Positions 1 to 8,301 of a stretch of DNA of 64,000 nt are shown one piece after another. A program made the translations under genes and the position numbers. Source of the stretch: JAWPMV01 sp038527215 (lineage in GTDB: Bacteria; Bacteroidota; Bacteroidia; J057); the NCBI GenBank assembly GCA_038527215.1, contig JBCBGC010000017.1, positions 15,555 through 79,554 of the forward strand, in the 5' to 3' direction. A model generated the notes under the pieces. It worked only from the letters and a program-made list of their open reading frames with translations, did no database searches and was not told the DNA's origin. Each line of letters starts with the position of its first letter. Position 1 is the first letter of the stretch.

Positions 1-258
1 CTCAAAGACCTCAATGAGCTCAGCCTCACTCGCTCCGGCGGCTACAGCAGCATCCAGATGATAACGTACGCAGTCATCACACCGCAAAACCAGCGAGGCA
101 GAAAGACCGAGCAGTTCTTTTGTTTTTGCATCCAGGGCTCCTGCCTCATAGGTTCGGCTATCCAGGTTGTAGATGCGCTTAAAAATTTTCGAATCGGACG
201 CGAGAATCCGGGCATTCATCTTTTCCCGGAAAGCGTGAAAATCGGCTACATTGCTCAT
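1..258 (-). CDS. Carboxymuconolactone decarboxylase-family (AhpD-like) protein, partial
   Basis: The reverse strand encodes 86 residues starting MSNVADFHAF and continuing off the left edge, so the C-terminus is missing. Residues 60-63 are CDDC, followed by His67 (VRYHLDAA). This Cys-x-x-Cys-x3-His pattern is the redox and active-site signature of the carboxymuconolactone decarboxylase/AhpD fold. Members of this family act as alkylhydroperoxidase-like disulfide reductases or as gamma-carboxymuconolactone decarboxylases. The CxxC pair favours the peroxidase-like branch, but the substrate cannot be told from this fragment. The gene is divergent from pgk, with 150 bases between the two starts. 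Confidence 0.8.
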   Translation of the reverse strand, partial: MSNVADFHAFREKMNARILASDSKIFKRIYNLDSRTYEAGALDAKTKELLGLSASLVLRCDDCVRYHLDAAVAAGASEAELIEVFE

Positions 259-408
259 GGTAACATATTCAAAGTTATCTGGCGCAAAAGGTAGGTTTTT
301 CTCTCTGAAGAAAGGCGGAAACTTCTAATTCTTTCTGAAAAAAATCCCGAAGCTTACGCGGAATCACAATTTCTATTATTTTCGCTCCAGCTAACACAAG
401 CAATCTAT

Positions 409-1593
409 ATGAAATACCTAGATTCAGCCTCTATTGCCGGAAAACGAGTCCTCGTGAGAGTTGACTTCAATGTTCCGCTCAATGATGATCGCGCCGTGAC
501 AGATGACCGTCGTATACGCGAAGCGGTACCCGGCATCAAACACATCCTGGCCGAGGGAGGTTCTGCGGTGCTCATGTCCCACCTGGGACGACCCAAAAGT
601 GGGCCTGAGGAAAAATTCAGCCTGAAACATACTATTTCCACCCTCAAACAATACGTAGAGGCTGAAGTCCTGTTTGCGGAGGATTGCATCAGCGAAGAAG
701 CCTTTGCCATGAGCAGCCAACTCAAACCCGGGCAAATCCTGCTGTTAAACAATCTTCGCTTCTACAGTGAGGAGAAAAAAGGGGATGAAGCGTTTGCCAA
801 AAAGCTAGCAGGCCATGGCGACATCTACGTCAATGATGCCTTTGGTACTGCCCACCGTGCTCACGCCTCTACCGCAGTGATTGCTCAGTTCTTCGAAGAA
901 AAATTCTGTGGCTTTCTCCTCAAAAAAGAAATCGAGAACGCAGAGAAAGTCCTCAATAGTACAGAAAAGCCCGTGGTGGCCATCATGGGAGGAGCCAAGG
1001 TTTCCGATAAGATTCAAATCATCGAAAATCTGATGAAAAAAGTCGATTACATCCTAATCGGTGGTGGCATGGCTTTCACCTTCCTTCGGGCCAAAGGATA
1101 TAAAATCGGCAAGTCTCTGTTGGAAGCAGAACATGTTTCTACGGCCGCAGACCTCGTCAAGAAAGGACACAAGCAAGGCGTACAAATCCTGACCCCTGTT
1201 GACTCTGTGATTTCCTCCGAGTTTGGTGAGGACGGCGATATCAAAATCGTCCGCAACGAGGATTTTCCGGATGATTATTTAGGCCTGGACATCGGCCCCC
1301 AGACTTTTGAATACTATTTCGACACCATCATGCAGGCCAAGATTATCCTTTGGAATGGACCGATGGGGGTCTTCGAAATGAAATCTTTCGCCAATGGCAC
1401 CCAGGCAGTGGCCGAGGCGGTGGTTGAAGCCACCAGGAATGGCGCTTTCTCCCTCATCGGTGGCGGAGACTCTGCCGCTGCGATTGCCAAAGCAGGCCTG
1501 GAAGACGAAGTATCCTATGTTTCCACCGGTGGAGGCGCCCTGCTGGAATACCTGGAAGGGAAAAGCTTGCCGGGTATCGCTGCCCTGGGATAA
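409..1593 (+). CDS. pgk: Phosphoglycerate kinase
   Basis: This 394-residue cytosolic enzyme transfers phosphate from 1,3-bisphosphoglycerate to ADP in glycolysis and works in reverse in gluconeogenesis. The start MKYLDSASIAGKRVLVRVDF matches the family start, with the conserved RVDFNVPL substrate-binding segment at about residues 17-24. Further signatures are SHLGRP, the hinge-region stretch VAIMGGAKVSDKI, WNGPMGVFE, and the nucleotide-binding GGGDSAAA near the C-terminus. The length fits bacterial PGKs (about 390-400). The gene stands alone: divergent from the gene at the left edge and convergent with serS, with a strong terminator in between. Only the usual two domains are present, with no fused triosephosphate isomerase. 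Confidence 0.97.
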   Translation: MKYLDSASIAGKRVLVRVDFNVPLNDDRAVTDDRRIREAVPGIKHILAEGGSAVLMSHLGRPKSGPEEKFSLKHTISTLKQYVEAEVLFAEDCISEEAFAMSSQLKPGQILLLNNLRFYSEEKKGDEAFAKKLAGHGDIYVNDAFGTAHRAHASTAVIAQFFEEKFCGFLLKKEIENAEKVLNSTEKPVVAIMGGAKVSDKIQIIENLMKKVDYILIGGGMAFTFLRAKGYKIGKSLLEAEHVSTAADLVKKGHKQGVQILTPVDSVISSEFGEDGDIKIVRNEDFPDDYLGLDIGPQTFEYYFDTIMQAKIILWNGPMGVFEMKSFANGTQAVAEAVVEATRNGAFSLIGGGDSAAAIAKAGLEDEVSYVSTGGGALLEYLEGKSLPGIAALG

Positions 1594-1615
1594 GCTTTCC
1601 CAAGCCCATATAAAA

Positions 1616-1650
1616 AGCCCTCCCGGAAATCTCCGGGAGGGCTTTTTTTT
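1616..1650. terminator. Bidirectional intrinsic terminator between pgk and serS
   Basis: An 11-bp perfect stem (AGCCCTCCCGG at 1616-1626 pairing with 1633-1643) closes a six-base loop. It is followed by a run of T on the plus strand and preceded by a run of A, which serves as the T-run for the minus strand. It lies just after the pgk stop and just after the serS stop, so it can end transcription from both convergent genes. Confidence 0.92.
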
Positions 1651-1663
1651 GTATGCCTATCCC

Positions 1664-2944
1664 CTACTCTCCAATATGGGTAAAGCGGGTATAAGGTTGA
1701 AGCAGGGTCGGAATACGAATCCGTCCGTCTGCTTCCTGGTGGTTTTCCAGTAAGGCCGCTACGATGCGAGGAAGTGCCAGGGCACTGCCGTTGAGGGAGT
1801 GAGCCAACTGGGTCTTTTTGTCCTCGCCTCTGAACCGCAGTTTCAAACGATTGGTCTGGTAGGTCTCAAAGTTTGAGACAGAGCTGACTTCCAACCATCG
1901 CTCCTGGGCCGCACTGTAGACCTCCAGGTCATAGGTCTTCGCGGAAGTGAAGCTCATATCCCCCGTACAGAGGAGCAGACGACGGAAAGGTAGCTCCAGA
2001 TCTGTCAGGAGTCCCTCAACATAGCTCGTCATTTCTTCCAGGGTTTCATAGGAGTGATCCGGGTGAGTGATCTGGACCAGTTCTACCTTGTCAAACTGGT
2101 GTAAGCGATTGAGGCCTTTTACATGCTTACCATAAGAGCCGGCTTCTCTGCGGAAGCAAGGCGTGTAGCCACAGTTTTTGATCGGCAAGGAAGCCCGGTC
2201 CACGATGTCGCCCCGATAGAGGTTGGTGATGGGAACCTCTGCCGTGGGAATCAGATATAGTTCATCCTTGGTCACGTGGTACATTTGCCCATCTTTATCC
2301 GGCAACTGTCCGGTCCCAAATCCAGAAGCTGCATTGACCATGAGGGGAGGCATGATTTCTGTGTAGCCTGCCGCTCGGGCCCGGTCCAGGAAAAAACTAA
2401 TCAAGGCGCGCTGCAACGAAGCGCCCTGCCCTTTATAAACCGGGAATCCTGCCCCGGTTACTTTTACGCCTAGTTCCCAGTCGATGATGTCATGCTTGCG
2501 CGCCAACTCCCAGTGAGGCTGTGCCTCAAAATCGAATTTTATGCGCACATCGTTTTGAAACACCACGGCATTGTCATCCGGACTTTTACCCTCTGGAACA
2601 CTTTCATGCGGCACATTAGGTAGGCTGACCATGGCTTCTTCCAAGGCTGCTTCGGTGGAAGCTTGTTCCTGTTCCAGTTCTTTCATGCGGGACTTGGCTT
2701 GGGAAGTTGTCGCCTTAGCCACTTCAGCCTCCTCCTTTTTTCCCTCCTTCATGAGTTGCCCGATCGACTTGGCAGTTTTATTCATTTGGGCACGTAATTG
2801 TTCCAGCTCGGTCAGAATCTCTCTCCGACGTCCATCCAGGGTCAGAATTTGGCCCAGGGTTTCGGGGGCATCTGCCACTCCTTTGGTGAGCAAGCGCTGG
2901 CCTAGTTGCTCAGAATCCTGACGGATTTTTTGTATTTCTAGCAT
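1664..2944 (-). CDS. serS: Serine--tRNA ligase
   Basis: Class II aminoacyl-tRNA synthetase that charges tRNA-Ser in the cytoplasm. The reading frame is open to 3010, but MLEIQKIRQDSEQLGQRL at 2944 is the usual SerRS N-terminus, so that start was chosen (426 residues). The first 110 residues form the long antiparallel coiled-coil arm that grips the tRNA (rich in E, Q, K and L). The catalytic core follows, with motif 2 (PCFRREAGSYGKHVKGLNRLHQ region) and motif 3 near the C-terminus (LNGSALALPRIVAALLENHQ region). It is convergent with pgk and divergent from rho. Confidence 0.95.
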   Translation of the reverse strand: MLEIQKIRQDSEQLGQRLLTKGVADAPETLGQILTLDGRRREILTELEQLRAQMNKTAKSIGQLMKEGKKEEAEVAKATTSQAKSRMKELEQEQASTEAALEEAMVSLPNVPHESVPEGKSPDDNAVVFQNDVRIKFDFEAQPHWELARKHDIIDWELGVKVTGAGFPVYKGQGASLQRALISFFLDRARAAGYTEIMPPLMVNAASGFGTGQLPDKDGQMYHVTKDELYLIPTAEVPITNLYRGDIVDRASLPIKNCGYTPCFRREAGSYGKHVKGLNRLHQFDKVELVQITHPDHSYETLEEMTSYVEGLLTDLELPFRRLLLCTGDMSFTSAKTYDLEVYSAAQERWLEVSSVSNFETYQTNRLKLRFRGEDKKTQLAHSLNGSALALPRIVAALLENHQEADGRIRIPTLLQPYTRFTHIGE

Positions 2945-3227
2945 GCGAATGAGTGCTTTGTTGCGAAATAACAAAAAGCTCTTCACATTCGTAAAGAATA
3001 ATGTTGACAATCGCCTCTTTATTTAGGGGATTTTTTTGGAAAACTGGATGGAGTTTTCTTCCTTTGTAGTGAATTCTATTCGGCACTCTCTCTTCCCACG
3101 CCGATTTCTCTTTTTTACATCAAAATTCCTCTTAGAAAAGGCTTACCTTTTTTTTTAACACGAATTTATTTTTTCTAGCTACTGCTATAGGCAGTACCCT
3201 CTCAGGCTAGAATTTCATATTGATTAT

Positions 3228-4988
3228 ATGTACGATATCATTGAGTTGAATAACAACGATGTCTCTGAGCTTCAGGAGATAGCGAAGAAATTGGAGATTG
3301 CGGATTTTAAGAAGCTTGCCAAGCAGGATTTGATTTTCAAGATTCTGGATAAACAAGCCGTCATGCCGGCGGCAAAACTAGCCGAGATTAAAGACGACCA
3401 GGGAACCGACGGAAAAAAAGCCTCAGAAGCCCCGGCTAAGAAGAAACGCACCACCCGCAAAAAAACCACGAAGAAAGAAGAAGTGGCGGCCGAAGAAAAA
3501 GGGGCAGCAGAGGAGGAAGCTCCCAAGCCTAAACGCCGGACCCGCACCTCTGCCAAGAAGGAGGAAGAAAAAGCCGATGCAGCCCCGGCGGAAGAAGAGA
3601 AAAAGCCTCGCCGCAGAAGGTCTACCAAGGCAGTTGAAGAAGCCGCTGCCGTAGCCAATGAGGTAGAAGCGAAAGAAGAAAGCCAGCAAGAGGAAGCCCC
3701 TAAAGAAGAAGCTCCTGCTGAGCCAGAGAAAAAACCTAGCCATCAGCACCAGGAAAAGCACAACAAGAACGATCGCCGTAACCGAAAAAGAGATCAGCAC
3801 AACGACAAAGGCGACCGCAACAACCGGAAAAAGAACGAAAAAGAAAAAGCCTTCCCTACCCACGAATTGGACGGCGTGATCAGCAACCAGGGTGTCCTGG
3901 AACTCATCCCAGAAGGCTACGGATTCCTCCGCTCCTCCGAATACAACTACCTTCCTTCCCCTGACGATATTTATGTTTCTCCTTCCCAGATCAAATTATT
4001 TGGGTTAAAGACGGGAGATACCGTCCTGGGGCAAATTCGTCCCCCTAAAGAAGGCGAACGCTACTTTGCCTTGTTGAAGGTAACCAGCATCAATGGGCGT
4101 ACCCCAGAAGAAGTAAGAGACAGAATTTATTTCGATCATCTCACGCCTTTGTTCCCTGAAGATAGATTCACCCTGGCCCACCAACGCCAGAAAAAAGATC
4201 TCTCGCTCAGGATCATCGACCTCTTTTCTCCAATTGGAAAAGGACAGCGGGGACTGATTGTAGCCCAGCCGAAAACGGGTAAAACGATTTTGCTCCAAAA
4301 GGTGGCCAACGCGATTGCGGCTAACCACCCGGAAGCCTATCTCATCATCCTACTGATTGACGAACGTCCGGAAGAGGTAACAGATATGGCCCGGAATGTA
4401 AATGCAGAGGTGATTGCTTCTACCTTTGACGAGCCAGCCGAGCGACATGTACAAGTAGCCAAAATTGTGTTGGAAAAAGCCAAAAGAATGGTAGAGTGTG
4501 GCCATGATGTGGTGATTCTCCTGGATTCCATCACACGTCTGGCTCGTGCTCACAACACTAATATGCCGGCTTCCGGAAAAATCCTTACCGGTGGGGTGGA
4601 TGCCAACGCCCTGCACAAGCCTAAGCGCTTCTTTGGTGCAGCTCGTAATATTGAAAACGGAGGCTCCCTTACTATTCTGGCTACAGCCCTGATCGATACT
4701 GGTAGTAAAATGGATGAGGTGATCTTTGAAGAATTCAAAGGAACCGGTAACATGGAACTGCAGTTGGATCGTCGCCTGGCAAACCGCAGAATCTATCCTG
4801 CGATCGATGTTACAGCCTCTGGTACCCGCCGGGAAGACTTGCTACTGGATGCCCAGGATATCAGCCGCATTTGGGTGCTGAGAAAATTCATGGCCGACAT
4901 GAATCCTGTGGAAGGCATGGAATTCCTGCGGGAGCGCATGCACAACACCCTCGATAATGATGAATTCCTGATGTCGATGAACGGCTAA
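3228..4988 (+). CDS. rho: Transcription termination factor Rho, with long charged insertion
   Basis: This hexameric RNA-dependent ATPase ends transcription at Rho-dependent sites. The N-terminal Rho-N helical region covers residues 1-46. Residues about 50-210 are a low-complexity insertion dominated by K, E, A and R, turning H/N/R/D-rich before the cold-shock-like RNA-binding domain (about 215-290; GYGFLRSSEYNYLPSPDDIY). The RecA-type ATPase follows, with Walker A QPKTGKT at 347-353 and Walker B VVILLDSITRLARAHN at about 428-443. At 586 residues it is far longer than E. coli Rho (419), because of the insertion. Such insertions are known in Bacteroidota and Actinobacteria Rho and may help bind RNA or promote phase separation; that role is inferred here. 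Confidence 0.96.
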   Translation: MYDIIELNNNDVSELQEIAKKLEIADFKKLAKQDLIFKILDKQAVMPAAKLAEIKDDQGTDGKKASEAPAKKKRTTRKKTTKKEEVAAEEKGAAEEEAPKPKRRTRTSAKKEEEKADAAPAEEEKKPRRRRSTKAVEEAAAVANEVEAKEESQQEEAPKEEAPAEPEKKPSHQHQEKHNKNDRRNRKRDQHNDKGDRNNRKKNEKEKAFPTHELDGVISNQGVLELIPEGYGFLRSSEYNYLPSPDDIYVSPSQIKLFGLKTGDTVLGQIRPPKEGERYFALLKVTSINGRTPEEVRDRIYFDHLTPLFPEDRFTLAHQRQKKDLSLRIIDLFSPIGKGQRGLIVAQPKTGKTILLQKVANAIAANHPEAYLIILLIDERPEEVTDMARNVNAEVIASTFDEPAERHVQVAKIVLEKAKRMVECGHDVVILLDSITRLARAHNTNMPASGKILTGGVDANALHKPKRFFGAARNIENGGSLTILATALIDTGSKMDEVIFEEFKGTGNMELQLDRRLANRRIYPAIDVTASGTRREDLLLDAQDISRIWVLRKFMADMNPVEGMEFLRERMHNTLDNDEFLMSMNG

Positions 4989-5010
4989 GGAATCAGACCG
5001 ATATAAAAAA

Positions 5011-5040
5011 TGCCGAAGCAATGCTTCGGCATTTTTTTTT
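5011..5040. terminator. Bidirectional intrinsic terminator after rho
   Basis: An 8-bp stem (TGCCGAAG at 5011-5018 with 5024-5031) and a five-base loop are flanked by a run of A on the left and a run of T on the right. It serves the convergent rho and DUF4249 genes. Rho's own gene thus appears to end with a factor-independent terminator. Confidence 0.9.
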
Positions 5041-5054
5041 TTACCAGCCCTCCC

Positions 5055-5852
5055 CTATTCAATCTTCAAGCTGGCTTCACTCTTTGAAAACACGGTAAAA
5101 TAACCCAGCGAATTCCCGGTGAGATTGTTGGTAGGATTGGCAGGAGCGGCAGCTCCGGGCCCTACTCCCTGCCCCACGATCTCACTCAGACTGGTAAAAT
5201 AGCGATAGCTAGCCTCATCCACTGCCCAGGCTTCTACTTCTACCTCATCTCCCTGCTTGAAACGCAGGGGGAATAAAGGGAAAGCAGCCTGTGCCCCATT
5301 GGTGAGGCCATCATCATACAACAAAATATCGTTTCGGGCTGCTCCGTTGACAGTCAAATGGAACCGAAGGTAGGTGTCGGATTCCGCAGGTTCCTGAAAG
5401 TTCACAAACACCACATAGCCTTCTTCTTGTCCAAAGAATCCTCCTTGTAAATTCGCCGATAAGGAATCCACTGTAACGCCCGCCTGAGTCGTTGCCTGCC
5501 CTACGATGGTTTCTCCCTCAATCTCCACTTCCAGGGTAAACTGGTCTCCGGGGGTGGAGGCAATGTTCCCGGCGGCATACCTGCCAGCCGTTTGTTCTAC
5601 CAAGTCATAGCGGGTTCCGTCCTGATGGGTTAAGCTAACAGAGGCCCCCTCACCGGGCAGGTAGCTAGCCTCCCCAAAGTAATTACCAGTTTGGGAAACC
5701 CTTACTTCTGCGGTGCCTTGGGTAGCATCTAATTGACCTTCCACCACCCATTGGGGATTGGCCTCGTTGAGTTCAACCTCAATGACCTCCTCACAAGCGG
5801 TAAAACTACCGATGCTTAACAGCAGGCCTATATATAATGTGATCTTTTGCAT
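5055..5852 (-). CDS. DUF4249-family outer-membrane lipoprotein
   Basis: A 265-residue exported lipoprotein. The signal peptide ends in a lipobox with Cys20 (GSFTAC), and the following acidic residues (EEVIEVELNE) are common in surface-exposed Bacteroidota lipoproteins. The segment NPQWVVEGQLDATQGTAEVR is the family's N-terminal beta region, and the rest looks like beta sandwich. DUF4249 proteins are encoded directly after TonB-dependent receptors and are thought to be receptor partners; the ligand is unknown. The receptor gene lies five bases upstream on the same strand, so the two are almost certainly cotranscribed. A second pair of this kind is at the right edge of the window. Confidence 0.85.
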   Translation of the reverse strand: MQKITLYIGLLLSIGSFTACEEVIEVELNEANPQWVVEGQLDATQGTAEVRVSQTGNYFGEASYLPGEGASVSLTHQDGTRYDLVEQTAGRYAAGNIASTPGDQFTLEVEIEGETIVGQATTQAGVTVDSLSANLQGGFFGQEEGYVVFVNFQEPAESDTYLRFHLTVNGAARNDILLYDDGLTNGAQAAFPLFPLRFKQGDEVEVEAWAVDEASYRYFTSLSEIVGQGVGPGAAAPANPTNNLTGNSLGYFTVFSKSEASLKIE

Positions 5853-5857
5853 GGGGA

Positions 5858-8164
5858 TTAAAAATTAAAGTTCCAGGTAACCGAAGGAAGAATGGGAAAT
5901 AAATAGGTCATCACGGCTTCGGTGGTGCCAGGATTTTCCTCACTTTCCCGGAAATCTATGGTGAAAGCATTTTTACGGTTGTAGGCATTGTAGATGGACA
6001 GGTTGAGGTTAGTGCGGGGGTCTTTCCCAAACCAGGTAGCGCTCAGGTCCAGTCGGTGGTAGTCCGGCATACGGTAGCCATTTCGCTCGGTATAGTAGGG
6101 AACGGTTAAGCCATCAATCACATAGCTTCCACTCGGAAAGGTTACCGCATCCCCGGTGTAGTACACCCAGCTAGCGGAGAAGGACCAGGCATCAGATGGG
6201 GTGTATACCCCTACCAGTGAAAAGTCATGGGTCCGGTCTTGTCGGGCAGAAAATTCCGCTCCGCCATTGATTTCATCGAATTGACGCATGGTGCGGGACC
6301 AGGTATAAGAAGCCCATCCGGTGAATTTCCCTTTGGTCTTGCGAAACATCAGTTCCACCCCGTAAGAGTATCCCGATCCAAAGGTTAATTCGTTTTCTAC
6401 CGTTTCATTCAACAAGAGATTCGCTCCATCTCTATACTCAATCTGATTTTGTAAGTCTTTATAATATACCTCAGCCGAGAGCTCATATCCTGTCCAGGGA
6501 AAGTTCTGGTAGTACCCCAGAGAAACCTGATCTGAAATTTCCGGCAGGACCGTTTCACTGCTGGGAATCCATACATCCACCGGTGAAGTGGTGGTAGAAT
6601 TGGACAACAGGTGTACGTATTGCCGATTCCGGGAATAAGCGCCTTTGACGGAAATCCGCTCATTCACCAGGAAGGAAGCTGAGATGCGCGGTTCTAACCC
6701 GGCGTAGTTCTCGATCACCTCCCCGCTTTCGTAGACCGTGGAGTCCATGATATTGCCTTCAGCATCATAGTCATAGGTGGTACCCGGTCCCAATACCGTA
6801 AACATAGAGGCGCGCAATCCATAATTGACGCTGAGTTGCTTCCCCAGTTTCACCTCATGGTTGACGTAGGCGGCAGTCTCCAGGCCATAGCGCTCCGGTA
6901 ATTCGGTATTATTAAAAGGACTCTGCTCATCATCGGAACTGATCGCTCCGGGAATAAAGGTATGGTAAATGGCGTTGATTCCGGCTTCCAGGGTCTGGTT
7001 AGGATTGATATACCAGCTCAGGCTTTCCATCCAGTTAAAGTCCTGGATACCCGAGGTGATTTGGGCATCTCCAAAGGAAATGACATTGTCATAATCACTG
7101 TAGATCAAAGAGGAGTTGAGGAATACCTGATCATTGAACAGGTGATTCCAGCGGAGGGTGGCGGTAGCGTTGCCCCAGTCCAGGCCGAAATTGTCATCGA
7201 ACCCGAATTTATCTCGGCCAAAGTAGCCCGATAAATAAATGCGGTCTTTGTCCCCCAATTCATAGTTGGCTTTCAGGTTCAGGTCGTAGAAATACAGGTC
7301 CGTATTATTCAGGGTGCTATCAGAGGAAAAAGCCAGGAAGGCGTCTGCATAGGTTCTTCGGCCAGAAACCATAAAAGATCCTTTGTCCTCTACGATCGGT
7401 CCTTCGAAAGTCAGACGGGAGGAGATCAGGCCGATCCCTCCGGAAAGCTCATAGTTTTTCATGTTCCCGTCATTCATCCGCACGTCCAGCACGGAGGAAA
7501 GTCGTCCTCCGTACGAGGCCGGCATATTGCCTTTGTACAGCTTGGTACTTTTAATCGCGTCACCGTTGAATACTGAGAAAAAGCCCAGCAAGTGGGAGGG
7601 ATTGTATACCGGTGCCTCATCCAATAAGATGAGGTTTTGGTCTGCCCCGCCCCCCCGGACAAAGAAACCGGAATTTCCTTCACCCGCAGGCTTGACCCCA
7701 GGTAATAACTGGATAGACTTCAGGACATCTGTTTCGCCAAACAAAACCGGCAGCTCTTTGATCCGCTCTATGGTCAGCTGTTCGGTTCCCACTTCGGTAT
7801 TGGCCAGGCGATCTTCCGTGGTTTCGGCCTGGATCACCACTTCCTTTAGAGAGCTCTCCACCGCAGACAAGTTTACGGTATAGGAGAAGTCCTGCTGCAA
7901 ATCAATCTTCAGGGTATCGGACTGAAAGCCCACATACCGAAAAACCACCTCGTAAGAACCAGGTGGCAAGGTGAGAGAATAAAACCCATATTCATTAGAA
8001 TAGGTTCCTTGTTGAAGTCCGGGGAGGAAAATGGTAGCCCCAATCATGGTTTCGCCAGACTGCGCATCTTTTACATATCCACTCAGACTGACTTTCGACT
8101 GACCAAAAGCTCCCAGGGAGAAGCCAAGGAACAGGAGGCTGGTGAGCCATATTTGCTTTGACAT
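5858..8164 (-). CDS. TonB-dependent receptor with carboxypeptidase-like regulatory domain
   Basis: Outer-membrane active transporter of 768 residues driven by TonB/ExbBD. A signal peptide (cleavage near residue 22, GAFGQ) is followed by a carboxypeptidase-regulatory-like beta domain (about 24-105; SGYVKDAQSGETMIGATIFL), then a plug domain (about 130-230; IQLLPGVKPAGEGNSGFFVRGG, then DQNLILLDEAPVY), and then a 22-strand-type barrel ending in the aromatic C-terminus WNFNF. It forms an operon with the DUF4249 lipoprotein downstream and is preceded by an AraC-family regulator. The ligand is not evident. It resembles the receptor at 61118-63430 throughout the plug (shared LILLDE, GFFSVFN and YGGRLSSV). 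Confidence 0.92.
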   Translation of the reverse strand: MSKQIWLTSLLFLGFSLGAFGQSKVSLSGYVKDAQSGETMIGATIFLPGLQQGTYSNEYGFYSLTLPPGSYEVVFRYVGFQSDTLKIDLQQDFSYTVNLSAVESSLKEVVIQAETTEDRLANTEVGTEQLTIERIKELPVLFGETDVLKSIQLLPGVKPAGEGNSGFFVRGGGADQNLILLDEAPVYNPSHLLGFFSVFNGDAIKSTKLYKGNMPASYGGRLSSVLDVRMNDGNMKNYELSGGIGLISSRLTFEGPIVEDKGSFMVSGRRTYADAFLAFSSDSTLNNTDLYFYDLNLKANYELGDKDRIYLSGYFGRDKFGFDDNFGLDWGNATATLRWNHLFNDQVFLNSSLIYSDYDNVISFGDAQITSGIQDFNWMESLSWYINPNQTLEAGINAIYHTFIPGAISSDDEQSPFNNTELPERYGLETAAYVNHEVKLGKQLSVNYGLRASMFTVLGPGTTYDYDAEGNIMDSTVYESGEVIENYAGLEPRISASFLVNERISVKGAYSRNRQYVHLLSNSTTTSPVDVWIPSSETVLPEISDQVSLGYYQNFPWTGYELSAEVYYKDLQNQIEYRDGANLLLNETVENELTFGSGYSYGVELMFRKTKGKFTGWASYTWSRTMRQFDEINGGAEFSARQDRTHDFSLVGVYTPSDAWSFSASWVYYTGDAVTFPSGSYVIDGLTVPYYTERNGYRMPDYHRLDLSATWFGKDPRTNLNLSIYNAYNRKNAFTIDFRESEENPGTTEAVMTYLFPILPSVTWNFNF

Positions 8165-8242
8165 GTGATTAAATTGTTTTCCGGATAAATGGTAAATACT
8201 CTCCAGAAAACGGCCCTGAGCGGCAGGGGTCGTAGGGATTCG

Positions 8243-8278
8243 TGAATCTGGACATCCAGAAACATGAATCCGGACATC
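8243..8278 (-). promoter_or_regulatory. Candidate AraC-type operator: direct repeat with 22-bp period
   Basis: On the minus strand GATGTCCGGATTCA and GATGTCCAGATTCA occur in the same orientation (plus-strand 8265-8278 and 8243-8256), differing at one base and offset by 22 bp, about two helical turns. AraC-family activators bind such paired direct half-sites on one DNA face. The repeats lie 79-114 bp upstream of the receptor start and just downstream of the AraC-type gene. The sequence is seen directly; the regulatory role is inferred. Confidence 0.55.
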
Positions 8279-8301
8279 AGGAAAAGGGCGGAAAAGGAAA
8301 A

